Below, in pieces: positions 18,888-28,389 of a stretch of 64,000 nt of DNA; position 1 is the first letter of the stretch; every line of letters begins with the position of its first letter. The notes beneath the pieces were generated by a model. It did not search any database, was not told where the DNA came from, and saw only the letters and a list, made by a program, of their open reading frames with translations. A program made the position numbers and the translations under genes. The stretch is from UBA5951 sp012269555. GTDB lineage: Bacteria > Pseudomonadota > Alphaproteobacteria > Puniceispirillales > Puniceispirillaceae. Location: contig JAYQTS010000014.1 in assembly GCA_038147755.1 (NCBI GenBank), positions 124,001-188,000 on the forward strand, in the 5' to 3' direction.

Positions 18888-20480
18888 ATGAGTGCTCAAT
18901 CAACTATTGCTGAAAATGAACATGGCGCACCGACCGGATTTGTGAGGCGTTGGCTTTACTCAACAAACCACAAAGATATCGGAACCATGTATATAATTTT
19001 TGCGATTATAGCGGCGTTTATTGGGGGTGGATTCTCTGTTTTTATGAGGATGGAGCTTATGCAACCAGGCATCCAATATATGTCGGATGGACATATGTGG
19101 AATGTCTTTACAACTGCTCATGGCCTTATAATGGTTTTCTTCGTGGTAATGCCTGGGCTCATTGGCGGCTTTGGTAATTGGTTTGTACCAATAATGATAG
19201 GCGCACCAGATATGGCATTTCCAAGAATGAATAATATTTCATTTTGGTTATTGCCACCAGCTTTTATTTTATTGCTATTGTCCGCAGTAGTTGATGGTGG
19301 AGCAGGGGTTGGCTGGACAATTTATCCTCCTCTTTCATCATCCGCAGGCACACCTGGTATGTCTATGGATCTAGCCATTTTTTCACTTCATTTAGCTGGT
19401 GTATCATCAATTTTGGGAGCTGCTAATTTTATAACAACTATATTTAACATGAGAACGCCAGGAATGACTTTACACAAAATGCCTCTATTTGCTTGGGCAA
19501 TGCTCATAACAGCCTTCTTATTATTGCTTGCAGTTCCGGTATTGGCAGGAGCTATAACTATGCTTCTCACAGATAGAAATTTTGGCACAACCTTTTTTAT
19601 ACCAGAGGGAGGAGGCGATCCAATTTTGTTTCTTCACCTATTTTGGTTTTTTGGCCATCCTGAGGTATATATCATGATCCTTCCGGCATTTGGAATTGTG
19701 AGTCACATAATTTCCACATTTTCAAATAAGCCTGTATTTGGATATTTAGGAATGGCTTATGCCATGGTGGCTATTGGGTTTGTTGGGTTCATTGTATGGG
19801 CACACCATATGTACACCGTCGGTCTTGATGTTGATACTAAAGCATATTTTACAGCGGCTACTATGGTTATAGCAGTGCCTACAGGGGTAAAGATTTTTAG
19901 TTGGATTGCGACCATGTGGGGAGGTTCTATAAGATTTGATGTTCCAATGCTTTGGGCTGTTGGTTTTATCTTTTTATTTACAGTAGGGGGTGTGACTGGC
20001 GTCGTTTTATCAAATGCTGGATTGGATGTTGTGCTCCACAATACCTATTACGTTATTGCTCATTTTCACTATGTTCTTTCTTTGGGTGCAGTATTTGGCT
20101 TATTTGCGGGTTTCTATTATTGGTTTTCAAAAATGACGGGATATACCTATCATAATGGATTAGCAAAACTTCACTTTTGGGTAACTTTTTTTGGTGTAAA
20201 TTTAACTTTCTTTCCAATGCACTTTCTTGGCTTAGCGGGTATGCCTCGAAGATATGTAGATTATCCAGATGCTTTTGCAGGATGGAATATGGTGGCGTCC
20301 ATAGGTTCATTTGTCTCCGCTGCCGGAGCTATTATTTTCCTGTTTGTTATAATAGAAGCTTTTATGGCTCGTCGTAAGGCAGAGAGTAATCCCTGGGGAG
20401 AAGGTGCAACAACTTTGGAATGGCAGGTACCGTCACCTCCGCCTTACCATACTTATGAAACGTTACCAAAGATTAAATAA
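18888..20480 (+). CDS. ctaD: Cytochrome c oxidase subunit I
   Basis: Catalytic subunit of the proton-pumping terminal oxidase, 530 aa with twelve expected membrane helices. Haem a and a3/CuB ligand regions are visible: AHGLIMVFFVVMP (haem a His), FFGHPEVYIMILP (CuB His, with the cross-linked Tyr), HHMYTVGLDVD (CuB His pair) and HFHYVLSLGAVF (haem a3 and a His). The D-channel region GGFGNWFVPIMIG and the K-channel TGVKIFSW are conserved, marking an A-type oxidase. It lies 22 bp after ctaC, with AAGGAG as ribosome-binding site. Confidence 0.98.
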   Translation: MSAQSTIAENEHGAPTGFVRRWLYSTNHKDIGTMYIIFAIIAAFIGGGFSVFMRMELMQPGIQYMSDGHMWNVFTTAHGLIMVFFVVMPGLIGGFGNWFVPIMIGAPDMAFPRMNNISFWLLPPAFILLLLSAVVDGGAGVGWTIYPPLSSSAGTPGMSMDLAIFSLHLAGVSSILGAANFITTIFNMRTPGMTLHKMPLFAWAMLITAFLLLLAVPVLAGAITMLLTDRNFGTTFFIPEGGGDPILFLHLFWFFGHPEVYIMILPAFGIVSHIISTFSNKPVFGYLGMAYAMVAIGFVGFIVWAHHMYTVGLDVDTKAYFTAATMVIAVPTGVKIFSWIATMWGGSIRFDVPMLWAVGFIFLFTVGGVTGVVLSNAGLDVVLHNTYYVIAHFHYVLSLGAVFGLFAGFYYWFSKMTGYTYHNGLAKLHFWVTFFGVNLTFFPMHFLGLAGMPRRYVDYPDAFAGWNMVASIGSFVSAAGAIIFLFVIIEAFMARRKAESNPWGEGATTLEWQVPSPPPYHTYETLPKIK

Positions 20481-20493
20481 GACTTAATTTATT

Positions 20494-21399
20494 ATGGATA
20501 AAGCACCTAATCTTGATATCGAAACTGTAAGTTTTGTTCCTACAAAGGTATCTAGTTTTTTTCAACTTATGAAACCACGAGTCATGAGCCTCGTTATTTT
20601 CACTGGTTTTACGGGCACTTACCTTGCCCCTGGTGATTTGCACCCTATTCTTGCTTTCATCTCATTGCTAGCCATTGCTGCAGGAGCTGGTGCTTCCGGT
20701 GCAATCAACCAGTGGTATGATAGTGATATTGATGCCATAATGAAAAGAACTAGCAGAAGACCAATACCATCTGGTGAGGTTAAGCCAGAAGAGGCGTTGG
20801 CTTTCGGTGTTACGATTTCCATTATATCTGTTTTGATTTTGAGTCTATCTGCAAATTTTCTTGCTGGTGGGTTGCTTGCGTTCACTATTATTTTTTATGG
20901 ATTAATCTATACGGTCTGTCTTAAGCGCTTCACTGCACAAAATATTGTAATCGGTGGTGCAGCCGGCGCGCTTCCTCCCATTATTGGTTGGGCAGCAGTA
21001 ACGTCAACTGTTGGAATTGAACCAATCATATTGTTTTGTTTAATCTTTTTTTGGACCCCACCACATTTTTGGGCTTTGGCAATTGTGAAAAACGATGATT
21101 ATAAAAGAGCAAAAATCCCTATGCTTCCAGTAATATATGGTAATGAAGAAACTAGACGGCAAATCCTAATATATAGCTTAATAATGGTTTTTGTAAGTTT
21201 TTTACCATCTATAATTGGTATGGTAAAGTTATTGTATGGAGCTACAGCGGGGCTTGCGGGCATAATATTTTTGGTCCTTGCGTTCCAGCTTCTAAAAAAA
21301 CCGAGTGATAAGCGTGCAATTCTATTATTTAAATATTCAATTATTTATTTGTTCACTTTATTTTTGGCATTAATTTGTGATCGTGCAATTTTAGGATAA
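20494..21399 (+). CDS. ctaB: Protohaem IX farnesyltransferase (haem O synthase)
   Basis: Inner-membrane UbiA-superfamily prenyltransferase that converts haem b to haem o, the precursor of haem a for the oxidase. The 301-aa protein has about nine hydrophobic segments. The Asp-rich motif lies in NQWYDSDIDAIMKRTSRRPIPSG (first 20 residues are the core), followed by FFWTPPHFWALAI and DDYKRAKIPMLPV. It lies 13 bp after ctaD. ctaA (haem A synthase), needed to complete haem a, is not in the window. Confidence 0.96.
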   Translation: MDKAPNLDIETVSFVPTKVSSFFQLMKPRVMSLVIFTGFTGTYLAPGDLHPILAFISLLAIAAGAGASGAINQWYDSDIDAIMKRTSRRPIPSGEVKPEEALAFGVTISIISVLILSLSANFLAGGLLAFTIIFYGLIYTVCLKRFTAQNIVIGGAAGALPPIIGWAAVTSTVGIEPIILFCLIFFWTPPHFWALAIVKNDDYKRAKIPMLPVIYGNEETRRQILIYSLIMVFVSFLPSIIGMVKLLYGATAGLAGIIFLVLAFQLLKKPSDKRAILLFKYSIIYLFTLFLALICDRAILG

Positions 21400-21405
21400 T
21401 TATTA

Positions 21406-21543
21406 ATGAGTAGAAATGAGCCAAAGACATCTGCAGAATTAAAGCAAGCAAGAAAACGTCAGAATTATGCTATTCTTGGCCTAATTTTTGGTTTAGTGCT
21501 TCTTTTTTATCTTATTACAGTTGTGCGAATAGGATTAAATTAA
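21406..21543 (+). CDS. Small single-pass membrane protein, CoxF-like
   Basis: A 45-aa ORF between ctaB and ctaG, starting at ATG 21406 and ending in a TAATG that overlaps the ctaG start. It has a charged N-terminus (MSRNEPKTSAELKQARKRQN) and one hydrophobic helix (YAILGLIFGLVLLFYLITVV). Small proteins of this layout at this spot in alphaproteobacterial oxidase operons are annotated as CoxF or a cytochrome oxidase assembly protein. Function as an oxidase assembly or accessory factor is inferred from position. The overlapping stop/start suggests translational coupling with ctaG. Confidence 0.8.
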   Translation: MSRNEPKTSAELKQARKRQNYAILGLIFGLVLLFYLITVVRIGLN

Positions 21544-22114
21544 TGTCAGTAGGGGAAAACCTAAATAATCAGAAGCAAATAAATTTGCGAAGACGAAATA
21601 TAAAAAGTTTGTGGTTTCTCTCTGTGATTGTTATCAGTATGTTGGGCTTATCTTATGCATCTGTCCCGCTGTATGAATTATTTTGTCGAGTAACTGGATA
21701 TGGCGGCACCACTCAAATTGCAAAACAAGAGTCAGAAAGAATTATTAACGGACATGACGTCAAAATTATTTTCAACGCTCATGTTAATCCAGAACTCAAC
21801 TGGTCTTTTAATCCAATTACCGAAAACGTAAAGCTGTTACCTGGTGAGCATGTAAAAGCTATTTTTAGAGCTACAAATTTGTCAGATGATTTGACGATCG
21901 GGACCTCAACCTTTAATGTCACGCCACAAAAGGTAGGCCCTTATTTTATGAAAATGGAATGCTTTTGTTTTACTGAACAACCATTATCACCAGGAGAGTC
22001 AGTAGATATGCCAGTTGTGTTTTATCTTGATCAGAAATAGCTTCAGATAAAAATACTAAAGATGTAGAAGAAGTAGTGTTGTCTTATACATTTTTTAAGT
22101 CATTACAGAGTTAA
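21543..22114 (+). CDS. ctaG: Cytochrome c oxidase assembly protein CtaG/Cox11 (frameshifted near C-terminus)
   Basis: Copper chaperone that delivers Cu to the CuB site of subunit I; one N-terminal membrane anchor (LWFLSVIVISMLGLSYASV), then a periplasmic Cox11 domain. Copper-binding CFCF is present in MECFCFTEQPL, and YELFCRVTGYGGTTQ is the family signature. The main frame stops at 22040 after FYLDQK. The next frame continues IASDKNTKDVEEVVLSYTFF to a stop at 22112-22114, the conserved Cox11 C-terminus. Adding one A to the A3 run at 22035-22037 joins them into 190 aa. Confidence 0.93.
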
Positions 22115-22166
22115 TCGTTAAATCGCATTTTTTGGGGGAAATTATGTATTTATCATGGAGAGTCAA

Positions 22167-22952
22167 ATGAGTGGGACAAAACAGCATCCATACCACTTAG
22201 TAGAACCTAGCCCATGGCCGGCTGTTGGAGCTGCAGCTGGTTTCGTAGTGACCATTGGCGCAGCAATGTTCATGCATGAAAAGCCATTTGGATTAGAGAT
22301 GCTGGCGGTTGGACTTGGCCTAGTTATACTTACAATGTTTTTATGGTGGAGAGATATAGTTAGAGAAGCTGAGTATCAAGGCCATCACACACCGATAGTT
22401 CAGATTAGTATGCGATATGGAATGTTATTGTTTATTGTCTCTGAAATTATGTTTTTTGTGGCATTCTTTTGGGCTTTTTTTGATCGCGCTTTATTTCCCG
22501 TTGGAGGTATTTGGCCACCAGAGGGTATTCATACGTTTGACCCTTTCGATTTACCATTAATGAATACACTTATTCTTTTACTTTCAGGGTGCACTGTTAC
22601 TTGGGCGCATCACGCTCTGCAGCATAATGACCGAAAGGACTTCATCACCGGTCTATCTATCACTGTAATGTTAGGAGTGCTATTTACTGCATTACAAGCT
22701 TTCGAATATCAGCATGCACATTTTGGTTTTAGTGATGGCATCTACCCCTCTGTATTCTTCATGGCAACGGGATTTCATGGATTTCATGTAATCGTGGGTA
22801 CAATATTTTTATTCGTTTGTTTGATACGTGGTATGCGAGGTCAATTTACAGCAGAAACCCATTTTGGCTTTGAAGCTGCTGCATGGTATTGGCATTTTGT
22901 TGATGTTGTTTGGTTGTTCTTATTTGTAGCTATCTATTGGTGGGGTGGATAA
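22167..22952 (+). CDS. ctaE: Cytochrome c oxidase subunit III
   Basis: Third core subunit of the aa3-type oxidase, with seven membrane helices and no redox cofactor. I use the ATG at 22167 (MSGTKQHPYHLVEPSPWPA), which has GGAGAG 5-10 nt upstream; an in-frame ATG at 22155 overlaps that site and is less likely. Conserved blocks are WWRDIVREAEYQGHHT, SEIMFFVAFFWAFFDRAL and GFHGFHVIVGT, with the final WYWHFVDVVWLFLFVAIYWWGG ending as the family does (first 20 residues are the core). It closes the oxidase operon and is followed by a terminator. Confidence 0.97.
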   Translation: MSGTKQHPYHLVEPSPWPAVGAAAGFVVTIGAAMFMHEKPFGLEMLAVGLGLVILTMFLWWRDIVREAEYQGHHTPIVQISMRYGMLLFIVSEIMFFVAFFWAFFDRALFPVGGIWPPEGIHTFDPFDLPLMNTLILLLSGCTVTWAHHALQHNDRKDFITGLSITVMLGVLFTALQAFEYQHAHFGFSDGIYPSVFFMATGFHGFHVIVGTIFLFVCLIRGMRGQFTAETHFGFEAAAWYWHFVDVVWLFLFVAIYWWGG

Positions 22953-22980
22953 TTATTCTTATAAAAAAATTAAAAAATAT

Positions 22981-23018
22981 GAAGGGTCTTGTTTATAAAG
23001 GCCCTTCTGTTTTTTTTT
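22981..23018 (+). terminator. Rho-independent terminator after ctaE
   Basis: GAAGGG at 22981-22986 pairs with CCCTTC at 23002-23007 across a 15-nt loop. A run of eight or more T follows at 23010-23018. It lies between ctaE and the SURF1 gene, so it likely ends or attenuates the oxidase transcript. It also argues against the upstream in-frame ATG (22989) as the SURF1 start. Confidence 0.7.
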
Positions 23019-23027
23019 AAAGAGGAA

Positions 23028-23759
23028 ATGATGATATTCAGACCACTTTTTTGGCCCACACTTTTTTCGGTTCCATTAGTTGCTCTGCTACTTGCTCTTG
23101 GTAGTTGGCAATTATCACGGTTAGCTGAAAAAACAGAGCTCATATCTAAATTTGAGCAACGAAGCAAAGGACCAGCAATAGCAATTAGTCAGATTTTTGA
23201 GCCAATCGATAACTTTGAATATCAACGAGTTGGAGTTACCGGTAAGTATCTACATCAGTCAGAGATTTATTTGACTGGTAGAACTTATGAGGGCAACGCT
23301 GGTTTTCATGTTGTTACGCCATTTCAAACCCAAGAAGAAACTATTTTAATTAACCGAGGATGGGTTTCTGAGGCCTATAGACTGCCAAGCACGCGTCCAT
23401 TTTCTCTTATTGAAGATGAAATTTATCTTGAAGGTATACTGAGGCTCCCAGGTAAAAAAGGTTATTTCGTGCCAGAAAACGAGCCGGAAAACGGTTTCTG
23501 GTTTACATTAAAGCCGGATGAAATTGGTAAATTTCTTAAGCGAGAAGAAATTAACAAAGAATTTTATATTGATATTATTAGAACTGGCGAGGTTATAACA
23601 CTGCCTATAGCAGCGGAAGTAAATATTAACTTAAGAAATTCTCATTTTAATTATGCGTTAACCTGGTTTGGACTAGCACTTGTTTTAATTGTAGTTTATT
23701 TTGCCTTTCATTATCAAAATAACAGACTGCAGTTTCCTTCAAAATCTCTTTCTGATTAG
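23028..23759 (+). CDS. SURF1 family cytochrome oxidase biogenesis protein
   Basis: Inner-membrane assembly factor thought to help haem a insertion into oxidase subunit I. Start chosen at ATG 23028 (a second ATG follows directly), with AAAGAGG just upstream and clear of the terminator. The 243-aa protein has the two-helix SURF1 layout: N-terminal LFSVPLVALLLALGSWQLSRL and C-terminal YALTWFGLALVLIVVYFAFH (core of each). The periplasmic loop has GRTYEGNAGFHVVTPF and LINRGWVSEAYR. It precedes thrC by 18 bp, an arrangement common in alphaproteobacteria. Confidence 0.93.
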   Translation: MMIFRPLFWPTLFSVPLVALLLALGSWQLSRLAEKTELISKFEQRSKGPAIAISQIFEPIDNFEYQRVGVTGKYLHQSEIYLTGRTYEGNAGFHVVTPFQTQEETILINRGWVSEAYRLPSTRPFSLIEDEIYLEGILRLPGKKGYFVPENEPENGFWFTLKPDEIGKFLKREEINKEFYIDIIRTGEVITLPIAAEVNINLRNSHFNYALTWFGLALVLIVVYFAFHYQNNRLQFPSKSLSD

Positions 23760-23777
23760 AGAACGGAACTTATTAAG

Positions 23778-25184
23778 ATGGAATATTTAAGTACTCGTGG
23801 AGAAGATAATAACACTACATTTGAAGGTGTGCTTCTGAATGGTCTTGCGAGAGACGGTGGTTTATATTTGCCAAAAAGTTGGCCAACATTTAATTCTTCT
23901 GAAATCGCAAACATGCAAGGACTTCCTTATCATGAAATAGCAGCACTGATTATATCAAAATTCACAGGTGATGATATTATTTATAGAGAGGTTGCAGACC
24001 TTACTAAAGCTACTTATGCGAATTTCATGCATCCAGAGGTTGCGCCTCTGAAATTTATTGAGGACGGTTTATATGCATTAGAGTTATTTCATGGCCCTAC
24101 AATTGCATTTAAAGACTATGCGATGCAATTTCTTGCACGGACCTTCCACAAGGCTCTTTCAAAATCAGGAAAGCGTTCAGTAATTCTTGGTGCAACAAGT
24201 GGTGACACCGGTTCTGCAGCGTTACAAGCTTTCCAAAATCTTGATTCAATCGATATATTTATTCTATTTCCTGATGGCAGGGTATCTCCTATCCAGCAGA
24301 AGCAAATGACTTCCCTTGCTGGTTTGGGAGCCCATGCTATATGTGTTAGTGGTGATTTTGATACATGTCAGGATATTGTAAAAGGATGTTTTAACGATCA
24401 CTACTTTAGAGATGAAGTGAATTTATCTGCAATAAATTCAATCAATTGGGCAAGACTCATTCCTCAAATTGTTTATTATTTTACGTCTGCGGTGGAGCTT
24501 GGAGCTCCAGACCAAAAAGTAGCTTTTAGTGTACCAACTGGCAATTTTGGGAATATTTTTGCAGGTTGGGCGGCAAAACAGATGGGACTACCAATTGATA
24601 GGTTAATAGTAGCTTCCAATAGAAATGATATATTACCCCGTTTTTTTGAGAATGGAAAAATGGTCAGAGAAAAAGTACATCAAAGTTTAAGCCCGTCTAT
24701 GGATATTCAAGTATCTTCAAATTTTGAAAGGCTACTATTTGAATTGCTTGAACGGGATGCTGAATTATGTGCCGTAAAGATGAAGGAGTTTGCGTCAACA
24801 GGTTTTTTTGATGTCTCACTAGGGCAACTTAAGGTGGCTAAGGAGATATTTGCAGCCTATCGTGTGGATGATGCTAAAACAACGCGAAGAATAAAATTCT
24901 TATATGATCATTATGGAATGATTTTCGACCCTCACAGTGCAGTTGGCCTTGAAGCTGCTAAAGCAGCGAGAGATGATGAAGTGGTATCAAAAAATATTCC
25001 CATAATTTCATTAGCTTGTGCACATCCAGCAAAGTTTCCAGACGCTGTGGAAAATGCAATTGGAGTTAGACCAGAATTACCCCAACATCTTTTTGACCTC
25101 ATGGATAGACAGGAATCAAAAATTGATATTGATGGGAAAGTAGAGGCAATTAAAGAATTAATTTTCATAAAAAAAAGAAATTAA
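23778..25184 (+). CDS. thrC: Threonine synthase
   Basis: PLP-dependent conversion of O-phosphohomoserine to threonine in the cytoplasm. The 468-aa product starts MEYLSTRGEDNNTTFEGVLL, typical of the longer proteobacterial form. The PLP lysine is in GPTIAFKDYAMQF, and the phosphate-binding loop is ATSGDTGSAALQAF. SVPTGNFGNIFAGW and DPHSAVGLEAAK are further family blocks. Homoserine kinase (thrB), the preceding enzyme, is at 28.8-29.8 kb in the opposite direction. Confidence 0.97.
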   Translation: MEYLSTRGEDNNTTFEGVLLNGLARDGGLYLPKSWPTFNSSEIANMQGLPYHEIAALIISKFTGDDIIYREVADLTKATYANFMHPEVAPLKFIEDGLYALELFHGPTIAFKDYAMQFLARTFHKALSKSGKRSVILGATSGDTGSAALQAFQNLDSIDIFILFPDGRVSPIQQKQMTSLAGLGAHAICVSGDFDTCQDIVKGCFNDHYFRDEVNLSAINSINWARLIPQIVYYFTSAVELGAPDQKVAFSVPTGNFGNIFAGWAAKQMGLPIDRLIVASNRNDILPRFFENGKMVREKVHQSLSPSMDIQVSSNFERLLFELLERDAELCAVKMKEFASTGFFDVSLGQLKVAKEIFAAYRVDDAKTTRRIKFLYDHYGMIFDPHSAVGLEAAKAARDDEVVSKNIPIISLACAHPAKFPDAVENAIGVRPELPQHLFDLMDRQESKIDIDGKVEAIKELIFIKKRN

Positions 25185-25238
25185 ATAATAAAGGTGTTCA
25201 TTTGCAAATACCGCATAAACGTATGAAGAAGATATTTT

Positions 25239-25820
25239 TTATACCCAACCAGATTGAGGGGAGAGATTGCTGGCATTAAATCCACAATAACCTAGTGCCT
25301 CTTCCCAAATAGAACTAGCATTATCGTTGAAAACCATTTCTGGAGATGCGGGTACATGTATCCACATATTTTGACGTAACTCCTCTTCTAATTGACCTGC
25401 AGCCCATCCAGTATATCCTAGCATAATTTTAAAATTTGTTGGACCAATCCCATCAGCAATTTCAGATAGCATGTCTAACTGCATGGATAACGCAATCTCG
25501 TTGGTTATTTTGATAGAGTCTGGCATTAAATGTTCTTCAGAATGTAGAATGTAACCGCGCCTATCTTCGACTGGTCCACCAGAATAAATTATCCTATTTT
25601 GTTCAAAACGCGGCTTGATAAAACTTAACCGTTCCGTGAGCTTAGAAAAAGTAAAATTGAGTTTAGGTTTATTTAAGATTAATCCCATTGCCGTTTGTTT
25701 GTCATGTTTGCACATGAATATTACAGCTTGGTGAAACTGAGGGTCATTCATTTGTGGTGTCGCCACAAGAAAATGCCCAACAAGTTCTGTGAATAAAAGG
25801 GCTTTTTTTTCTCTTTTCAT
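25239..25820 (-). CDS. AlgH/UPF0301 (YqgE) family protein
   Basis: A 193-aa cytoplasmic protein of the widely conserved YqgE/AlgH family, whose biochemical function is not settled. Family features are LVGHFLVATPQMNDPQF, GLILNKP, YSGGPVEDRRGYILH and GYTGWAAGQLEEEL. It is convergent with thrC and divergent from the DsbD-like gene. The AlgH name reflects an old link to alginate regulation in Pseudomonas that should not be carried over here. Confidence 0.92.
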   Translation of the reverse strand: MKREKKALLFTELVGHFLVATPQMNDPQFHQAVIFMCKHDKQTAMGLILNKPKLNFTFSKLTERLSFIKPRFEQNRIIYSGGPVEDRRGYILHSEEHLMPDSIKITNEIALSMQLDMLSEIADGIGPTNFKIMLGYTGWAAGQLEEELRQNMWIHVPASPEMVFNDNASSIWEEALGYCGFNASNLSPQSGWV

Positions 25821-25950
25821 GCCTTGTATATTAACTTACTTGTATGATCCAGCAATCCTTTTTCTAAAAAAAGTCTAGTTTAATAAAAAATGTTAAAAAT
25901 AAACCAAAAAAAGGCTGACAAAAAAAAATTTAGGCTTATGTAAATGTAAA

Positions 25951-27876
25951 ATGAAACAATATATTATAATTCTGTTTTGCACTTTTTTTGGAAGCATGGC
26001 CTCTTTGCAGGCGGCTAACGGTCCTTGGTTGGAAAGCGAATATGCTAAAGTACGATTAATAAGTAGTACCCAAGCCACTGGCAATTTAGAGCAAATCCCC
26101 GCAGCGTTAGAATTCCAACTCAAGCCTGATTGGAAGGTATATTGGCGTAGTCCGGGCGATGCGGGTCTACCCCCCACTTTAGAAGCTTACGAAAGCAAAC
26201 ATGAAATAAAACGTTACTGGCCAGTTCCAGAACGCTTTACATTATTTGACATTGAAACTTTTGGTTATTCTGACAGTGTAATTCTACCGTTAACAATAAA
26301 ACATATTGATAAAACGGATGATTTCCTGTTTAAGGGCTTTCTTGACGCACTAATTTGTTCAGACATATGTTTACCATTATCCGGAGATATTAGCTTATCT
26401 CTACCCAAAGGGATTTCATCACATAGCATATATGCTCAAGAAATAGCATATGCTAAAGCAAAGGTTCCCTCAAAAACCACAGGCCCTAATATAGAAATAA
26501 TTTCGACTAGTTTAATGCCTCATGATAGGTCATTGCTTATTGATATTTCTATATCAAGTAAAAATTTAGAAGACATTTTTGTTGAAACCAACCTTGCCGG
26601 ATATAGTTTTTCCAAACCAATAATACTTAAAAAGTTAGATGACAGAATTTTAGCACAGATTAATATAAAAGGATCTCAGGATCCAAAAAAACTGATGGGA
26701 CAGGAAGTTACTTTAACTATTCTTGCAGGTATGCAGTTTAAGGAAGAAAAATTATTAATACGCGATACCGAGGACAAACAAAATTCATTGCTACCATTAC
26801 ATTTGAACGGATTTATAACGATCTTGTTAATTAGTTTTTTGGGAGGAATAATTCTTAACTTCATGCCATGTGTTTTACCTATATTATCTTTGAAGGTAGC
26901 TAATTTCATTGGAACTACTGGTAAGCCTTATTCAGAGGTAAGAAAGCATTTTTTAGCAACAGCATTTGGTATTTTATTCAGTTTTACTTTACTCTCTTCG
27001 GGTTTAATTATTTTAAGAAATATTGGTTATCAGATAGGCTGGGGAATTCAGTTTCAAAATCCTATTTTTTTAGCAATAATTTCGGTTATTTTGCTGATAT
27101 TCATTGCAACTTTACTTGATTGGTTTTATTTACCAATTCCCAGAATTGCAGTAAAATTATCTTCTGTTATTTCAAATAATGCAGGCTATCGGTATGATTT
27201 TTTTTCAGGAGTGCTAGCAACTATCCTTGCCACTCCTTGTTCTGCTCCATTTGTTGGAACTGCAGTAGCCTTCGCATTATCTGGCAGCAACTTTGTATTA
27301 TATAGTGTTCTTTTAATTATGGGACTAGGGCTTTCGTTACCGTGGCTTATCTTTGCTATAGCACCACCACTTTCATCATTTTTACCAAAACCAGGCTATT
27401 GGATGGTTCGAATAAAACAAATATCTGCTATTCTTTTAATAGGAACATTAATCTGGATTTTATGGGTTTTAAGTAATTTACTAGGCATGCGTGCTGAAGT
27501 ACAAAATGCTGAATTAAGCAGATATAAAACATGGTCTGTAGAAGTAATGGAAGATGCAATTACAACAGGTAGGCCAGTTTTTGTTGATGTAACTGCAGAT
27601 TGGTGCATCACCTGTAAAGTTAATAAAATTTCTGTATTAGAAAGTAGAGAAATTTCAGATGCCTTCAGCAAGGAAAATTTTATCTTATTACAAGCAGATT
27701 GGACTAGTCCTAATGATGAAATAGCGAAATTTCTTGCGAGTAATGGAAGGTTTGGGATTCCATTTGACATTATATTTTCACCTCAGCTAGAAACACCAAT
27801 AATATTGCCAGAAATATTAACAACTGAAAAATTACTATCTTCGATAAAAAAGGCGAGTTTATCACAAACTAAATAA
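25951..27876 (+). CDS. DsbD/ScsB-like protein-disulfide reductase
   Basis: Membrane protein of 641 aa that passes reducing power from the cytoplasm to periplasmic thiols. A signal peptide (MKQYIIILFCTFFGSMASLQA) precedes a periplasmic domain of about 260 residues containing LICSDICLPLSG, a CX3C pair. The central membrane domain has paired cysteines in FMPCVLPILSLKV and ATPCSAPFVG, as in CcdA/DsbD. The C-terminal thioredoxin domain has active site DWCITCK. Likely clients are cytochrome c maturation and DsbA-type proteins in this window. It is followed 27 bp later by a peroxiredoxin gene. Confidence 0.9.
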   Translation: MKQYIIILFCTFFGSMASLQAANGPWLESEYAKVRLISSTQATGNLEQIPAALEFQLKPDWKVYWRSPGDAGLPPTLEAYESKHEIKRYWPVPERFTLFDIETFGYSDSVILPLTIKHIDKTDDFLFKGFLDALICSDICLPLSGDISLSLPKGISSHSIYAQEIAYAKAKVPSKTTGPNIEIISTSLMPHDRSLLIDISISSKNLEDIFVETNLAGYSFSKPIILKKLDDRILAQINIKGSQDPKKLMGQEVTLTILAGMQFKEEKLLIRDTEDKQNSLLPLHLNGFITILLISFLGGIILNFMPCVLPILSLKVANFIGTTGKPYSEVRKHFLATAFGILFSFTLLSSGLIILRNIGYQIGWGIQFQNPIFLAIISVILLIFIATLLDWFYLPIPRIAVKLSSVISNNAGYRYDFFSGVLATILATPCSAPFVGTAVAFALSGSNFVLYSVLLIMGLGLSLPWLIFAIAPPLSSFLPKPGYWMVRIKQISAILLIGTLIWILWVLSNLLGMRAEVQNAELSRYKTWSVEVMEDAITTGRPVFVDVTADWCITCKVNKISVLESREISDAFSKENFILLQADWTSPNDEIAKFLASNGRFGIPFDIIFSPQLETPIILPEILTTEKLLSSIKKASLSQTK

Positions 27877-27903
27877 TAAGGATAATTAAAGGAACGCTGC
27901 TAA

Positions 27904-28389
27904 ATGACATTAACAATTGGAAGTAAAATACCAAAACTTGAAATCACAACTAAGACGTCAGAAGGATTAGATATAATAAATACTGAAAACTATTTCAGTG
28001 GTCGGAAAATAATTGTTTTTTCTGTTCCTGGAGCATTTACAGCGACTTGTTCTGAAAAACATCTACCAGGTTATGTCAAACACCACGATAAGTTTTTATC
28101 AGTTGGTATTCACGCTATAGCATGTTTAGCAGTAAATGATGCACATGTGATGTTTGCTTGGGCAGAACAAAATGGGGCTGACGGTCTGATCGATTTATTT
28201 GCAGATAGTAGGGCAATTTTCACAGAGTTACTTGGTCTAAAAACCGATATGGGGGCTGTTTTGGGTATAAGAGCATCAAGAAGTGCTTTCGTTGTTGATA
28301 ATAGTTTGATAACACATTTTTTCAAAGAGGAACCAAAAGCATACGAAGTCTCTGATGCAGAATCTTTGCTTTCCGCTGTTTCCAGTTAG
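27904..28389 (+). CDS. Prx5-type peroxiredoxin
   Basis: Thiol peroxidase that reduces H2O2 and alkyl hydroperoxides; 161 aa. The peroxidatic Cys is in PGAFTATCSEKHLPGY at about residue 48, the classical PxxxTxxC context. The closest group is the atypical, glutathione/glutaredoxin-dependent Prx5 class, which fits gshA elsewhere in the window. No second conserved cysteine appears in the usual resolving position. It overlaps the convergent rnhA by 4 bp. Confidence 0.92.
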   Translation: MTLTIGSKIPKLEITTKTSEGLDIINTENYFSGRKIIVFSVPGAFTATCSEKHLPGYVKHHDKFLSVGIHAIACLAVNDAHVMFAWAEQNGADGLIDLFADSRAIFTELLGLKTDMGAVLGIRASRSAFVVDNSLITHFFKEEPKAYEVSDAESLLSAVSS

